DNA from: Bacillota bacterium
GTDB taxonomy: Bacteria > Bacillota > UBA4882 > UBA8346
Assembly: GCA_023402395.1 (NCBI GenBank)
Contig: JAEYGI010000025.1
Coordinates: 1-64,000, forward strand
Reading direction: 5' to 3'
DNA length: 64,000 nucleotides
Below, piece after piece: positions 33,499 to 41,981 of the stretch. A program made the position numbers and the translations under genes. Below the pieces are notes generated by a model. It searched no databases and was not told the origin of the DNA. It was given only the letters and a program-made list of their open reading frames with translations. Numbering within the stretch: position 1 is the first letter of the stretch; every line of letters begins with the position of its first letter.

Positions 33499-35136
33499 TT
33501 ACTCGAACAACTCCGTGAAAGCGAAGCGCTTCGCGTCAAACAACCCCCTGTCGCTGAGCTTCAACTCCGGGATCACCAGCAGCGCCATGAAAGAGAGGGT
33601 CATGAACGGATCGGGCAGCGGCGAGCCCAGTTCCCGGGCACGGGCGGCCATCCTCCGGTATTGGGCGGCCACGGTCCGGCCCTCCTCGTAGCTCATCAGC
33701 CCGGCGACGGGCAGCGGCAGGATCGCCTCGAAATCATCGGAGACCACCGCCAGCCCGCCCTGATGCTCGATGATCAGATTGACCGCCCGGGCCAGATCGC
33801 GATCCGTGGCTCCGACCGTCACGATGTTGTGGGAATCGTGGGCCACCGAGGAGGCGATCGCCCCCTTGCGCAGGCCGAAGTTTTTGACGAAGCCGAGCGC
33901 CGGCACAGCGTCGCGATACCGGTTGACCACGGCGATCTTCAGCAGATCCCGGCCCGGATCGGCCACGGCCTCCCCTCCGGCGATCGCCGGCTCGATCCGG
34001 AGCCGGCCGGTGATTAGCTCGCCGGGATAAACCTCGATCACATTCAGTTGGCCCGGCCGGGCCGGGACGGCGAAATCCGGGGCGGCCTTCGGGCCGATGC
34101 GGAAATTATTGATGGACCGGGAGGGGATCCGGGGCAGGAGGCTGGCGCCGGCCTCGGCCACCAGCCGGCCGCCGATATAAGTCGCCAGGATGGTAAACCG
34201 CTCAAAATCGTCGATCACGATCAAATCGGCCGGGTCGCCCGGCCGCAGCAGGCCGACCTCCAGGCCGTAATGGAACACGGGATTGGCCGAGGCGCAGCGG
34301 AGCACCTTGAACCGGTCATGGCCGGCGGCCAGCGCCAGCTTGACTAGGTGATCGATATGTCCCTCGGCCAGTTCGTCGGGGTGCCGGTCATCGGTGCAGA
34401 ACATGCACTGGCTCGGATAGCGGTCGATCAGGGGATGCAGCGCGGCGAAGTTTTTGGCGGCCGAACCCTCCCGGATCTGCACCTTCATTCCGGCGGCGGC
34501 CTTTTCCAGCCCTTCTTCCAGCGTATAGGCTTCGTGATCGGTGGTAATCCCCGCGCCGTAATAGGCCATAAGCTCCGGCCCGCGCAAGCCGGGCGCGTGG
34601 CCGTCCACCGGCCGCCCGTAGCGGCGGGCCACGGCCAGCCGCGCCAAAACCTCCGGGTCGCCGGCCAGGACTCCGGGATAGTTCATCATCTCGCCCAGAA
34701 ATTTGAGGCCATCCTCGCGAAACAAGCTCTCAATCTCGGCCGTTCCCAGCCCGGCTCCGGCGGTCTCAAACCCGGTGGCCGGAACACAGGAAGGCGCGCC
34801 GAAGTAAAATTTGAACGGCGTCTGCCGTCCGTTTTCGACCATGTACCGGACCCCGGCAATGCCGAGGACGTTGGCGATCTCATGGGGATCGGCCAGCACC
34901 GCCACAGTGCCCCGGGCCGAGGCCAGCCGGGCGTATTCGGCCGGCGGCAGCATTGAACTTTCGATATGCACGTGGCTGTCGACCAGTCCCGGCAGCAGAT
35001 AGCGGTCATAGCGCCGCCCCGGCTCCCGCCGGATCCGGACGATCCGGCCGCCGGCCACCTCCACCACGCCGGGCTCGATGGTCTCTCCGAGGATATCGAC
35101 GATGTTTCCCCCAATGGCAACGGTCGTTTCAGTCAT
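33499..35136 (-). CDS. ade: Adenine deaminase
   Basis: 545 residues from MTETTVAIGGNIVDILGETI (ATG 35136 with GGGAGGA; an upstream extension is rejected). Metal-dependent amidohydrolase converting adenine to hypoxanthine and ammonia. Metal ligands in VDSHVHIESS (residues 52-61), ADPHEIANVLG, PVDGHAPGLRG, TTDHEAYTLEEG and FCTDDRHPDEL follow the family pattern; the C-terminal DSHNIVTVGATDRDLA block is also diagnostic. Single-gene transcript with a structured 5' leader (see 35140-35285). Confidence 0.96.
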   Translation of the reverse strand: MTETTVAIGGNIVDILGETIEPGVVEVAGGRIVRIRREPGRRYDRYLLPGLVDSHVHIESSMLPPAEYARLASARGTVAVLADPHEIANVLGIAGVRYMVENGRQTPFKFYFGAPSCVPATGFETAGAGLGTAEIESLFREDGLKFLGEMMNYPGVLAGDPEVLARLAVARRYGRPVDGHAPGLRGPELMAYYGAGITTDHEAYTLEEGLEKAAAGMKVQIREGSAAKNFAALHPLIDRYPSQCMFCTDDRHPDELAEGHIDHLVKLALAAGHDRFKVLRCASANPVFHYGLEVGLLRPGDPADLIVIDDFERFTILATYIGGRLVAEAGASLLPRIPSRSINNFRIGPKAAPDFAVPARPGQLNVIEVYPGELITGRLRIEPAIAGGEAVADPGRDLLKIAVVNRYRDAVPALGFVKNFGLRKGAIASSVAHDSHNIVTVGATDRDLARAVNLIIEHQGGLAVVSDDFEAILPLPVAGLMSYEEGRTVAAQYRRMAARARELGSPLPDPFMTLSFMALLVIPELKLSDRGLFDAKRFAFTELFE

Positions 35137-35139
35137 GGC

Positions 35140-35280
35140 TTCCTCCCACGGCTTGTGCCCGTAATCCTTTTTCCGGATATAAAGCACAAGCTAATATGTA
35201 ACCTCACGGCACAATAACCATAGGTTGTGGTGGTTTCGAATACCCGCCCGGACTCCCAGTCCTCAAACTCTTGCCTATAA
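35140..35280 (-). promoter_or_regulatory. Structured leader of ade, candidate riboswitch
   Basis: Minus-strand leader of about 135 bases. ATAGG (near the transcription start) pairs with CCTAT about 55 bases later, enclosing hairpin GGACT-GGG-AGTCC and a T-loop-like TTCGAAA, which suggests a three-way junction. Downstream, GGGCACAAGC next to the ribosome site can pair with either TTGTGCC or GCTTGTGC, two exclusive stems. It does not match the purine riboswitch core that I know. Confidence 0.45.
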
Positions 35281-35307
35281 TGATACCAAAATATAGTATT
35301 TTTTCAA
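35280..35307 (-). promoter_or_regulatory. Promoter of ade
   Basis: Minus strand -35 TTGAAA (35307-35302), 16-base spacer, -10 TATCAT (35285-35280). Transcription would start near 35273, at the first strand of the leader's basal stem. Confidence 0.6.
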
Positions 35308-35647
35308 TCGCCAATTCCGCCGGAGCCGGAAAAAACCGAACTAGCCCCGATTATGCCCGTTGGTGCGTCCAGACGGTAATTTCAGCGCCGGAAACTTCTC
35401 TTCCGCGCCAAAAAATTCCCTCCAGAACCGCGGTACAGATAATTTTCGGCATCGGAAATCCGTTTTTCGTTAAAAACCAATAGTTTATGGAAGATAATTA
35501 CTTCCCCGGGCCGCCGGAAAAGCTGACGCGATACCAACGCTTATACACCGGGTCTCAATTCTTTCGCGCGTTAAGGAAACCGGCCGCAGGGAAATCGCTT
35601 CCGGGAAAGAATATAACTCATTATCCCATTTATAAGGAGCGCGTTTC
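35308..35647. other. Intergenic region between ade and the PHP phosphatase
   Basis: Divergent spacer of about 340 bases. Open frames here lack ribosome sites. The promoter of the rightward gene should lie in it, but I cannot point to a convincing one. Confidence 0.4.
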
Positions 35648-36484
35648 ATGCTTGCCAACTACCACACCCACTGCGCGTTCGATCACGGGGCCGGACCGCC
35701 GGAGGAGTATGTCCGGGCCGCGCTGGCCAGGGGCCTGCGGGCGCTCGGCTTCTCCTGCCACGCCCCGGCCCCGTGCCCGACCGACTGGAACATGCCCGAG
35801 GAGCGGGCTTTCGATTATTTGCGGGAGATCAAGCGCTTGAAAGAGGCCTACCGGGGGCGGATCGAGATTTACGCCGGCATGGAGATCGATTACTTTCCCA
35901 GGGATGAGCGGCAAATCTTCACCAAGTATCCGCTCGATTACCGGATCGGGTCGGTTCACAACGTGACCGATCCCGCCTCCGGCCGCTATTTCGGGATCGA
36001 CAACACCGACGCCGAGTTCCGGGAGGCGCTTGAAGTTTGCTTCGCCGGAGATATCCGGGCCTTTGCCGCCGAATACTACGGCCTGCTCCGCCGGATGCTC
36101 CGGGAGGAGCGCCCCGAAATCATCGGCCATTTCGACCTGATCAAAAAAATGAACCGGGACGGCCGGTATTTTAACGAGCAGTCCGCCTGGTACCGGGAGC
36201 TGGCCTACGGGGCGCTCCGTGACGCCGCCGCGGCCGGCGCCGTTCTGGAAGTGAACACCGGGGGCCTGAACCGGGGCAGCACGGCCGAATATTATCCCAG
36301 CCCCTGGATTTTAGCGGAAGCCGGCCGGCTCGGGATTCCGGTCCATTTCGGCTCCGACGCCCATCTCCCGGAGCACCTGGACGGGTATTATCCCGAAGCC
36401 GTGGCCGGAATGAAAGCCGCCGGCTACACGACGCAACGGGTTCTGCTCGGCGGCGGGTGGATTGAGGTTGATTTGGGGGATTGA
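35648..36484 (+). CDS. Histidinol-phosphatase-like PHP-domain protein (HisJ family)
   Basis: 278 residues. The PHP metal motifs are visible: NYHTHCAFDHG at the N-terminus, FSCHAPAP, GMEIDYFP, GSVHNV, IGHFDLIKK and HFGSDAHLPEHL. HisJ-type enzymes dephosphorylate L-histidinol phosphate in histidine synthesis; no other his genes are nearby, so another phosphoester substrate is possible. AAGGAGCG precedes the ATG. Confidence 0.88.
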   Translation: MLANYHTHCAFDHGAGPPEEYVRAALARGLRALGFSCHAPAPCPTDWNMPEERAFDYLREIKRLKEAYRGRIEIYAGMEIDYFPRDERQIFTKYPLDYRIGSVHNVTDPASGRYFGIDNTDAEFREALEVCFAGDIRAFAAEYYGLLRRMLREERPEIIGHFDLIKKMNRDGRYFNEQSAWYRELAYGALRDAAAAGAVLEVNTGGLNRGSTAEYYPSPWILAEAGRLGIPVHFGSDAHLPEHLDGYYPEAVAGMKAAGYTTQRVLLGGGWIEVDLGD

Positions 36485-36519
36485 GGAGTTCATTTTTGCC
36501 TGGGAAAGCTGCAAATAAA

Positions 36520-36601
36520 ACAACTCACCGGCCAACCCTCTTCCTGGATAAGAAGGCCAGCCACCGGCATTCATGGCTTGAACGCCGGATGGGTGAGTTG
36601 T
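36520..36601. repeat. Long-armed inverted repeat with internal hairpins
   Basis: ACAACTCACC (36520-36529) is the exact complement of GGTGAGTTGT (36592-36601). The 62-base interior holds CCGGC/GCCGG and CTTC/GAAG pairings. It may be a structured RNA, a terminator of the upstream gene, or a mobile palindromic element; TTTTATTTG follows on the minus strand. Confidence 0.55.
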
Positions 36602-36958
36602 AAGCGAATTGGAATATTTGTTTGATTCGCTCTTTATCGTTATATTCCTCCAATTTTAAGAAAAATGTTCTTTCCAATTAAAATTTAGGTTAAAAATGAG
36701 GGCTTGGTCGCTGGCGCTTACCCGATCCGGCCCGGACGGAAGCGAAATTCACCGGTTGAGAGGCGGCCGGGCCGGCCGGAATTGCCGCCGAAGCGCGGCT
36801 CCCGAAATTTTTTGGAATCCGGATGGAATTAGAAAGGGTTTTCCTCCTCGAAGTTGAAATTTATACTTATTACTTAAATTACTTACGAAGGACTATAAAT
36901 TAAAAACGCCAGCCTGAACTGTTGGGCGCGGCAATACGGATGGAACAGGGGTACAACC
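36602..36958. other. Intergenic region, promoter-bearing, no gene supported
   Basis: About 360 bases with an AT-rich part at 36850-36900. No ORF with a ribosome site. It presumably contains the promoter for the gene starting at 36959. Confidence 0.4.
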
Positions 36959-37480
36959 GTGGTATTACACCGTTTTAAAACAATTTACGCGATCCTCGGC
37001 GCGATAGGGCTGACCGTCGCCGGCATCGGATTGATCGTGGCGGTAGTCAATGCCACCCGCCCCCGGCCGCTACCTGCGGTCAAAACGGTGCCGGCCGATA
37101 AGTCCAAGTTGTCGATTGATCTCAGCTCGCCCGAGAACACCATTCAAAGCTATATCAAGGGCTTGATACTCGGAGATAGGGACGGCGCGCTCCAGTGTTA
37201 TAACCGCAAGGATTTTACGTTGCCGCAGCCGATTCCGATCAAAAGCTTCCAAATCGTCAAGCGGACCGTCTTCAACGCCGACCAGGCGGCCGAATGGAAC
37301 GCCCGGGGAACCGATCCGCTGGTCAACGCCGGCGACGCCGTACTGTACGTAAAGCAGGTTTACCTGGCCGGGCCCGATCCGTATCAGGACGAGCAGACCG
37401 GGGTTTTCATCTATTACTTGCGGCCGGGGGCCAACGGGCGCTGGACCATCTTTACCCACCAGCCCGGCCCGCAAAGCTGA
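36959..37480 (+). CDS. Membrane-anchored protein with extracytoplasmic NTF2-like domain
   Basis: 173 residues, GTG start behind AGGGG. One N-terminal TM helix (about 11-31), then a lysine-rich linker and a globular domain starting SPENTIQSYIKGLILGDRDG, the pattern of lumazine/NTF2-like DUF4878-type domains. Family assignment tentative; function unknown. Probably secreted side, anchored. Confidence 0.6.
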   Translation: MVLHRFKTIYAILGAIGLTVAGIGLIVAVVNATRPRPLPAVKTVPADKSKLSIDLSSPENTIQSYIKGLILGDRDGALQCYNRKDFTLPQPIPIKSFQIVKRTVFNADQAAEWNARGTDPLVNAGDAVLYVKQVYLAGPDPYQDEQTGVFIYYLRPGANGRWTIFTHQPGPQS

Positions 37481-37582
37481 TTGGACACGGGAGCCGATAG
37501 TCACATAATACCTTTGGCTTAACACCATCCGGCCCGCTTTCAAATAATCTATTGTAAAAGCGCATGGCTGGAGGGAGTTATC

Positions 37583-37657
37583 TTGAAACGGGTACGCGCT
37601 AATCCCTACCTGCTGTTTCTGATTCTAATCCTATTGCTGCTGGTGTTTGACGACTGA
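37583..37657 (+). CDS. 24-residue single-helix membrane microprotein
   Basis: TTG-initiated ORF MKRVRANPYLLFLILILLLL followed by VFDD, with GGAGGG spaced 7 bases upstream. A basic N-terminus, one hydrophobic helix and an acidic tail resemble the tiny membrane proteins (including YjcZ-type sporulation peptides) of Bacillota. A terminator hairpin lies 65 bases downstream. Confidence 0.6.
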   Translation: MKRVRANPYLLFLILILLLLVFDD

Positions 37658-37721
37658 GGCGGAACCGGAACATGCCGGCGCCGGCCCAAAATCACGATCT
37701 TAACAGATCACTGCTTATGAC

Positions 37722-37747
37722 AAAAACAGGGTATCCCCCCTGTTTTT
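37722..37747. terminator. Bidirectional intrinsic terminator
   Basis: AACAGGG-TATCCC-CCCTGTT with an A run before and a T run after. It serves the microprotein gene on the plus strand and possibly the PIG-L gene from the other side. Confidence 0.8.
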
Positions 37748-37807
37748 TTATTTTCGGCTCTCCAAACTCTGTCCGCTCCTCCCCCACTGAACCGCTTCCA
37801 TCCGGGG

Positions 37808-37925
37808 AAAAAGCGGGAACCAGTCACCAGGAACCAGGAACCAGGAACCAGGAACCAGGAGCCAGGAGCCAGGAGCCAGGAGCCAGGAGCCAGGAGCCAG
37901 GAACCAGGAACCAGGAACCAGAAAC
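37808..37925. repeat. GGAACCA/GGAGCCA tandem repeat tract
   Basis: About 16 seven-base units: GGAACCA runs flanking a homogeneous block of GGAGCCA. The tract abuts the stop codon of the PIG-L gene. Same family as the arrays at 20.7 and 22.8 kb. Confidence 0.9.
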
Positions 37926-39383
37926 TTACTCCTCGTCCCGTACCCGGATCAGCCGGGTTCCGGTCCGGTCGATCAGCCGCCAGTTCTGATAGGTCGAGGC
38001 GCTGACCAGGATGGAGCGGAACCGGGGCAGTCCGTCCAAGGGAAAGGAGATCTCCAGGTAGTTCCCGCCGATGGCGCACTGGGATCGTTCCGGCCGGGCG
38101 AGGCTGTCCGAGGTCATCGGCTGATAAACCAATTGCTCGCGCTCCACCGTAAAAATGACCCGGCGGGTCGCGGTGCCGGGGCCGAAGAAGATCAGCCCCA
38201 GCAGATACCGGTACTCGCGGTGCGGCCGTTTGATGGTGGAAAGCCGGCAGGTCACAATCCCGTTCTCAATGGTCAGTTCCAGGCCGCGGATATCGGCCGG
38301 CCGGTTCACGTACCCGAGATAGACGTCGGAAAACGGATTGACGAACTCGATATGGCCCTCCGGATAGATCTCACCGGCCTCCCGCTCCATTTCAAAGTCA
38401 TGATACTCGGCGTACAACTCGTTTTGGCGGAGAAAGGAATCCAGGTAGACCTTCATTAGCCAATTCCGGTTCTGGCTGCGGTAAGCGGATAGCGCCCGCT
38501 CCTTGGCGGCCAGTTCGGAGGCGGTTCCCTCCAGGGAATACCAGATCAGGTCCTCGGTCCCGAGCGCCTTGGGCGGACGCAGCCGCTGGCCTTTGAACCG
38601 GCCGGGCGGGGAGGGCCAGTTACCCCGGTGGACCAGGTAAATATATTCGACCGCCTGGTAATCAAGGCGGGCGATGGCGTATTTGACGAAATTGTTGGTC
38701 ACGAAGTGGTCGGGATGGCTGTCGTAGAAATGGGGGTAAACGACATGGGTCGGCCGGAAGCGGCGCAGCGCCTTCTCAAAGTCCCCGACCATGGCGGCGC
38801 CCGTGAACGGACTGCCCGGCGTGAAGGAACCCGGGTAAAAAACGTAATTACGCTTGCTGTAGGGGCTGGTAAAGGGCTTGTCCCCGTTCCAATGGGTGCT
38901 CCACAAATAAATGGACCCGCCGTCGGGGTAGCCGAGAAAGATCACATCGCGGCCGGCCACGCCCAGCCGCCGGAGCGCCTTCAGGGATTCGGCCCGCCGC
39001 GTTCCGGCCTGCCGCAGGAAATGCTCGGGTCCGGGTTTGGTCAGGCTGTGAACCAGCCGATCCGCTTTGCCCACCCCGTCGCCGTAAGTGGTCAATACCA
39101 CCTTGACCTGGCAGCCGTTTTGGACCAGCCTGGAGATGAGCAGGCCGCAGCCGGCGGTTTCATCGTCGGGATGGGGCACGAAGATCATGACCCGGCTGCC
39201 CGGCCCGGGAAGAGGCATCGGCCGCAGACGGATATTGTTGAAGACATTGCCGAAAAACTCGCGGGAGATGAAGAAATCCAGAGCAGCCAAACCGTTCCAG
39301 CTGACGGCCAGACCCAGCAGAACCGCCAGGACCTGCCATCCAATCTTGCGAACGAGGGATATCCGGGATTGCGGCGAATACAT
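37926..39383 (-). CDS. PIG-L/LmbE-family deacetylase with membrane anchor
   Basis: 485 residues from MYSPQSRISLVRKIGWQVLA (ATG 39383 behind GGGGGTGG). TM helix about 15-35. The zinc motif PHPDDE lies at residues 70-75 and HPDHFVTNNF supplies the later histidines: the PIG-L fold, which removes N-acetyl groups from GlcNAc-type sugars. The C-terminal 200 residues are a beta-rich domain not usual for the family core. It probably acts outside the membrane on cell-surface glycans; inferred. Confidence 0.85.
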   Translation of the reverse strand: MYSPQSRISLVRKIGWQVLAVLLGLAVSWNGLAALDFFISREFFGNVFNNIRLRPMPLPGPGSRVMIFVPHPDDETAGCGLLISRLVQNGCQVKVVLTTYGDGVGKADRLVHSLTKPGPEHFLRQAGTRRAESLKALRRLGVAGRDVIFLGYPDGGSIYLWSTHWNGDKPFTSPYSKRNYVFYPGSFTPGSPFTGAAMVGDFEKALRRFRPTHVVYPHFYDSHPDHFVTNNFVKYAIARLDYQAVEYIYLVHRGNWPSPPGRFKGQRLRPPKALGTEDLIWYSLEGTASELAAKERALSAYRSQNRNWLMKVYLDSFLRQNELYAEYHDFEMEREAGEIYPEGHIEFVNPFSDVYLGYVNRPADIRGLELTIENGIVTCRLSTIKRPHREYRYLLGLIFFGPGTATRRVIFTVEREQLVYQPMTSDSLARPERSQCAIGGNYLEISFPLDGLPRFRSILVSASTYQNWRLIDRTGTRLIRVRDEE

Positions 39384-39638
39384 GAGCCCACCCCCTGCGC
39401 CCTCCATTGGCTGATCTGCAATGAAACACCGGTTTCAGCCCCAATTATATCATGTTCATTAAAAAATGTTACAAATTTGTTTCGATTTTGTTGGAATTTG
39501 TTTATAATAGACATATGCGACACATGGAGGCGGTCCGCCAAGGGCCGCTTTATTGCGCTACGCACCTGAAACCTTACGAATCGTGTCGCGCGGACTCCAG
39601 CGCAAACGATAACATTACGAGGATATGGGGGGATTTTT

Positions 39639-41726
39639 ATGACTAAGCTGAACCGGCTCGGGCTATGGCTGGGAATCATCGGGATTCTATGGTCCGCTCC
39701 GGCCGCTGTCGCGGCTGCTCCGGCGCAGCTGCAAAACCCCGGCTTTGAACAAGGCGCCGGACAGCCCGACGGCTGGTCCCGCCAGCTTTGGGACTCCAGC
39801 GGAATCACCGAATTCCGCCTGGAAAGCGGAGCCGCCCACTCCGGCTCGAAATATGTGACAATCATCAATCGCGGGCCGAATCACGCCCGTTACAATCAGC
39901 CCATTGCGGTCAAACCCGATACCCTTTACCGCTTCTCGGTCTGGATTAAAACCGGGGGCATCCCGGCTGACCAGAAAGGCGCGGCCCTCGGCGTCGAGGG
40001 CGTGGCCCTGGGTTCGGCCGGCCTCCGCGACACCGGCGGCCGCTGGGAACCGTTTGAGCTTTACGGAAAAACCGGGCCAAGCCAGGAGCAGTTGACGGTG
40101 ATGGTCACCTTGGGCGGATTCGGCCATCTCACCGAAGGCGAGGCTTCGTTCGACGATCTGGCCGTGACCCAGCTTGACTCGGCTCCAGCCGGGGTTACCG
40201 TGCATAATCTGGCGCCGGGCGGGGCGGAAGGCAACGCCTATGGCGCCCCCGGCGACGCCATCCATGATTTCTTCACCGATAGCTTGAGTCCGGAGGAATG
40301 GTCCGGCCTGGCCTGGCTGATCCTAGCTTGTTACCTGCTGGTCGCCGTCTATCTGCTCTTTGGCCGCGGCCCGGAGCGGACCGCGGCCAAGGCCGGCGCC
40401 AGCGCCGGCTCCAAATCCGGCCGCGCCAAGCCGGCCGGGGGCCCCATGGACGGCCCGTCCCGCCTCTGGCCGCTGCTCGCGCTGATCGGCGCGGGACTGG
40501 CCTTCCGGCTGATCCTGGCCCCGCTGTATAAGGGGTACCATTTTGATTACCGGATGTTCTGGTACTGGTCGGATATGGCGCTAAAGGATTTCTTCGGGCT
40601 CTATCATCCAGGCAAGGTCTATATTGACTACCCGCCGGTCTACATCGGCGTTCTGTACCTGGCCGGCCTCACCGCCAAGCTTTTGAACGCCGCCTCCGGC
40701 TCGGGGCTGTATATCACGCTGATCAAGCTCCCGGCGATCCTGGCCGACGCCGCCACCGGCCTGATCCTCTACCGGCTCGGCCGAAACCGGATCGGCGAGC
40801 GCCGGAGCCTGATCATCGCCGGCCTCTATCTGTTCAATCCGCTAATCTGGTTCGACTCGGTGATCTGGTCCCAGATCGATTCGGTCTTTCTCCTGACCGT
40901 CCTGGCCATGCTGTTTCTGATCGCCTCCGACCGCCTGGAATGGGCGGGCGTGGTCCTGGCCCTCTCGGTCCTGACCAAGCCTCAGGGGTTGTTCTTCGCG
41001 CCGGTGCTCTTTTTCGAGCTGCTGCGGCGGAAGGATTGGCGGCTCTTCCTTCGTACCGCCGGCGCCGGGCTCGCCACCGCCGCCGCGATCATCGCCCCGT
41101 TCAGCCTCGGCAACCCCAATCCCTGGTGGTTCTATGACCTGCTGTTCAAGATGACCGATACCTGGAGCTTTGCCTCGGTGAACGGATTCAACCTGCACGC
41201 CCTGTTCGGCGGGAACTGGACTCAGGATACGGCCGGTTTTCTGTTTTTGAACTACCGGATCTGGGGCCAGATCGGTCTAGCCGGATCGGTCTTGTTCACC
41301 GCCTTCTTTTACCTGCGGAACCGAACCGTGCCCACCCCGTTCTGGGCGGCGCTGATCATCAACACCCTCGTCTTCAACCTGGCCCACCGGATGCACGAGC
41401 GCTACCTGTATCCGGTGACCGTGCTCTCGCTCATCATTTACCTGTTGTATCAGGAGCGCCGCGCGCTCTATCTCTTCCTGGCCACCTCGGCCACGAACTT
41501 CATGAATATTTTCCTCTCGTTCATCGCCATCGCCGGCCATAGCGATTCCCGGGCCTATGCCTCGCTCTGCCGGATTCCGTCCAGCCACCCGGTGGTGATC
41601 GTCGCTTCCTTCCTCAATGTACTGACCCTGATCTACGTCATCAAGCTGACCTTTGATCTGATCCGGCCCGCTCCCTCCGGCCCGGCCATCCGGCCTTCGC
41701 CTTCCAACCGGCGGGCCCGCGCCTGA
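39639..41726 (+). CDS. GT-C membrane glycosyltransferase fused to an N-terminal carbohydrate-binding domain
   Basis: 695 residues. Signal peptide (1-29), then a jelly-roll CBM_4_9-like domain (about 30-185; LQNPGFEQGAGQPDGWSRQL). An anchor helix lies about 226-246, then a polytopic GT-C/ArnT-like domain starting near 275, with about ten helices and the luminal acidic loop YKGYHFDYRMFWYW. It would transfer a lipid-linked sugar to an extracytoplasmic acceptor. AHRMHERYLYPV near the C-terminus is typical of GT39/GT87 relatives. The fusion is unusual. Divergent from the PIG-L gene, so both may serve surface glycans. Confidence 0.8.
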   Translation: MTKLNRLGLWLGIIGILWSAPAAVAAAPAQLQNPGFEQGAGQPDGWSRQLWDSSGITEFRLESGAAHSGSKYVTIINRGPNHARYNQPIAVKPDTLYRFSVWIKTGGIPADQKGAALGVEGVALGSAGLRDTGGRWEPFELYGKTGPSQEQLTVMVTLGGFGHLTEGEASFDDLAVTQLDSAPAGVTVHNLAPGGAEGNAYGAPGDAIHDFFTDSLSPEEWSGLAWLILACYLLVAVYLLFGRGPERTAAKAGASAGSKSGRAKPAGGPMDGPSRLWPLLALIGAGLAFRLILAPLYKGYHFDYRMFWYWSDMALKDFFGLYHPGKVYIDYPPVYIGVLYLAGLTAKLLNAASGSGLYITLIKLPAILADAATGLILYRLGRNRIGERRSLIIAGLYLFNPLIWFDSVIWSQIDSVFLLTVLAMLFLIASDRLEWAGVVLALSVLTKPQGLFFAPVLFFELLRRKDWRLFLRTAGAGLATAAAIIAPFSLGNPNPWWFYDLLFKMTDTWSFASVNGFNLHALFGGNWTQDTAGFLFLNYRIWGQIGLAGSVLFTAFFYLRNRTVPTPFWAALIINTLVFNLAHRMHERYLYPVTVLSLIIYLLYQERRALYLFLATSATNFMNIFLSFIAIAGHSDSRAYASLCRIPSSHPVVIVASFLNVLTLIYVIKLTFDLIRPAPSGPAIRPSPSNRRARA

Positions 41727-41746
41727 AGTGTTCTCAATCCATGACC

Positions 41747-41774
41747 AAGCCGCGACCCAAATCGCGGCTTTTTT
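41747..41774 (+). terminator. Intrinsic terminator after the glycosyltransferase gene
   Basis: AAGCCGCGA-CCCAAA-TCGCGGCTT followed by a T run, 21 bases after the stop. Confidence 0.9.
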
Positions 41775-41814
41775 GCGTTATTCCGGCGTTTCCCTCCGGC
41801 GCGGCGAACCCTGC

Positions 41815-41843
41815 TTGACATTTCCGGCTGTCTGGTATATATT
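41815..41843 (+). promoter_or_regulatory. Promoter of the CNNM/CorC gene
   Basis: TTGACA (41815-41820), 17-base spacer, TATATT (41838-41843). Transcription would start near 41850, giving a leader of about 130 bases. Confidence 0.85.
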
Positions 41844-41848
41844 GGTGG

Positions 41849-41957
41849 CTAGGAGAGCAATCATTGATACTATCCTAGCATTAACTCTACCCTATCCACC
41901 AATGCCGCTACACACTAAAGACTTATATGGATCGCATCCGATATAAGTCTTTTCTAT
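41849..41957 (+). promoter_or_regulatory. Attenuator-like leader of the CNNM/CorC gene
   Basis: The leader begins with stem CTAGGA/TCCTAG (41849-41878) and ends in a strong intrinsic terminator: GACTTATAT/ATATAAGTC with inner GGAT-CGC-ATCC, then TTTTCTATTT (41917-41957), only 24 bases before the coding start. A terminator placed between promoter and gene implies conditional read-through, for example by a metal-sensing RNA. No known riboswitch consensus recognised. Confidence 0.6.
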
Positions 41958-41981
41958 TTCGAAAGGGGTATTCGCTTCATC

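Noticed and set aside
35221..35280. tRNA-like sequence (GGTTTCGAATACC and GGACTCCCAGTCC) in the ade leader
   Set aside because: The would-be anticodon loop is only three bases, and no acceptor or D arm fits; treated as part of an RNA leader instead.
41902..41946. Possible 14-residue leader peptide overlapping the attenuator
   Set aside because: No ribosome binding site precedes the ATG and no regulatory codon run is present.
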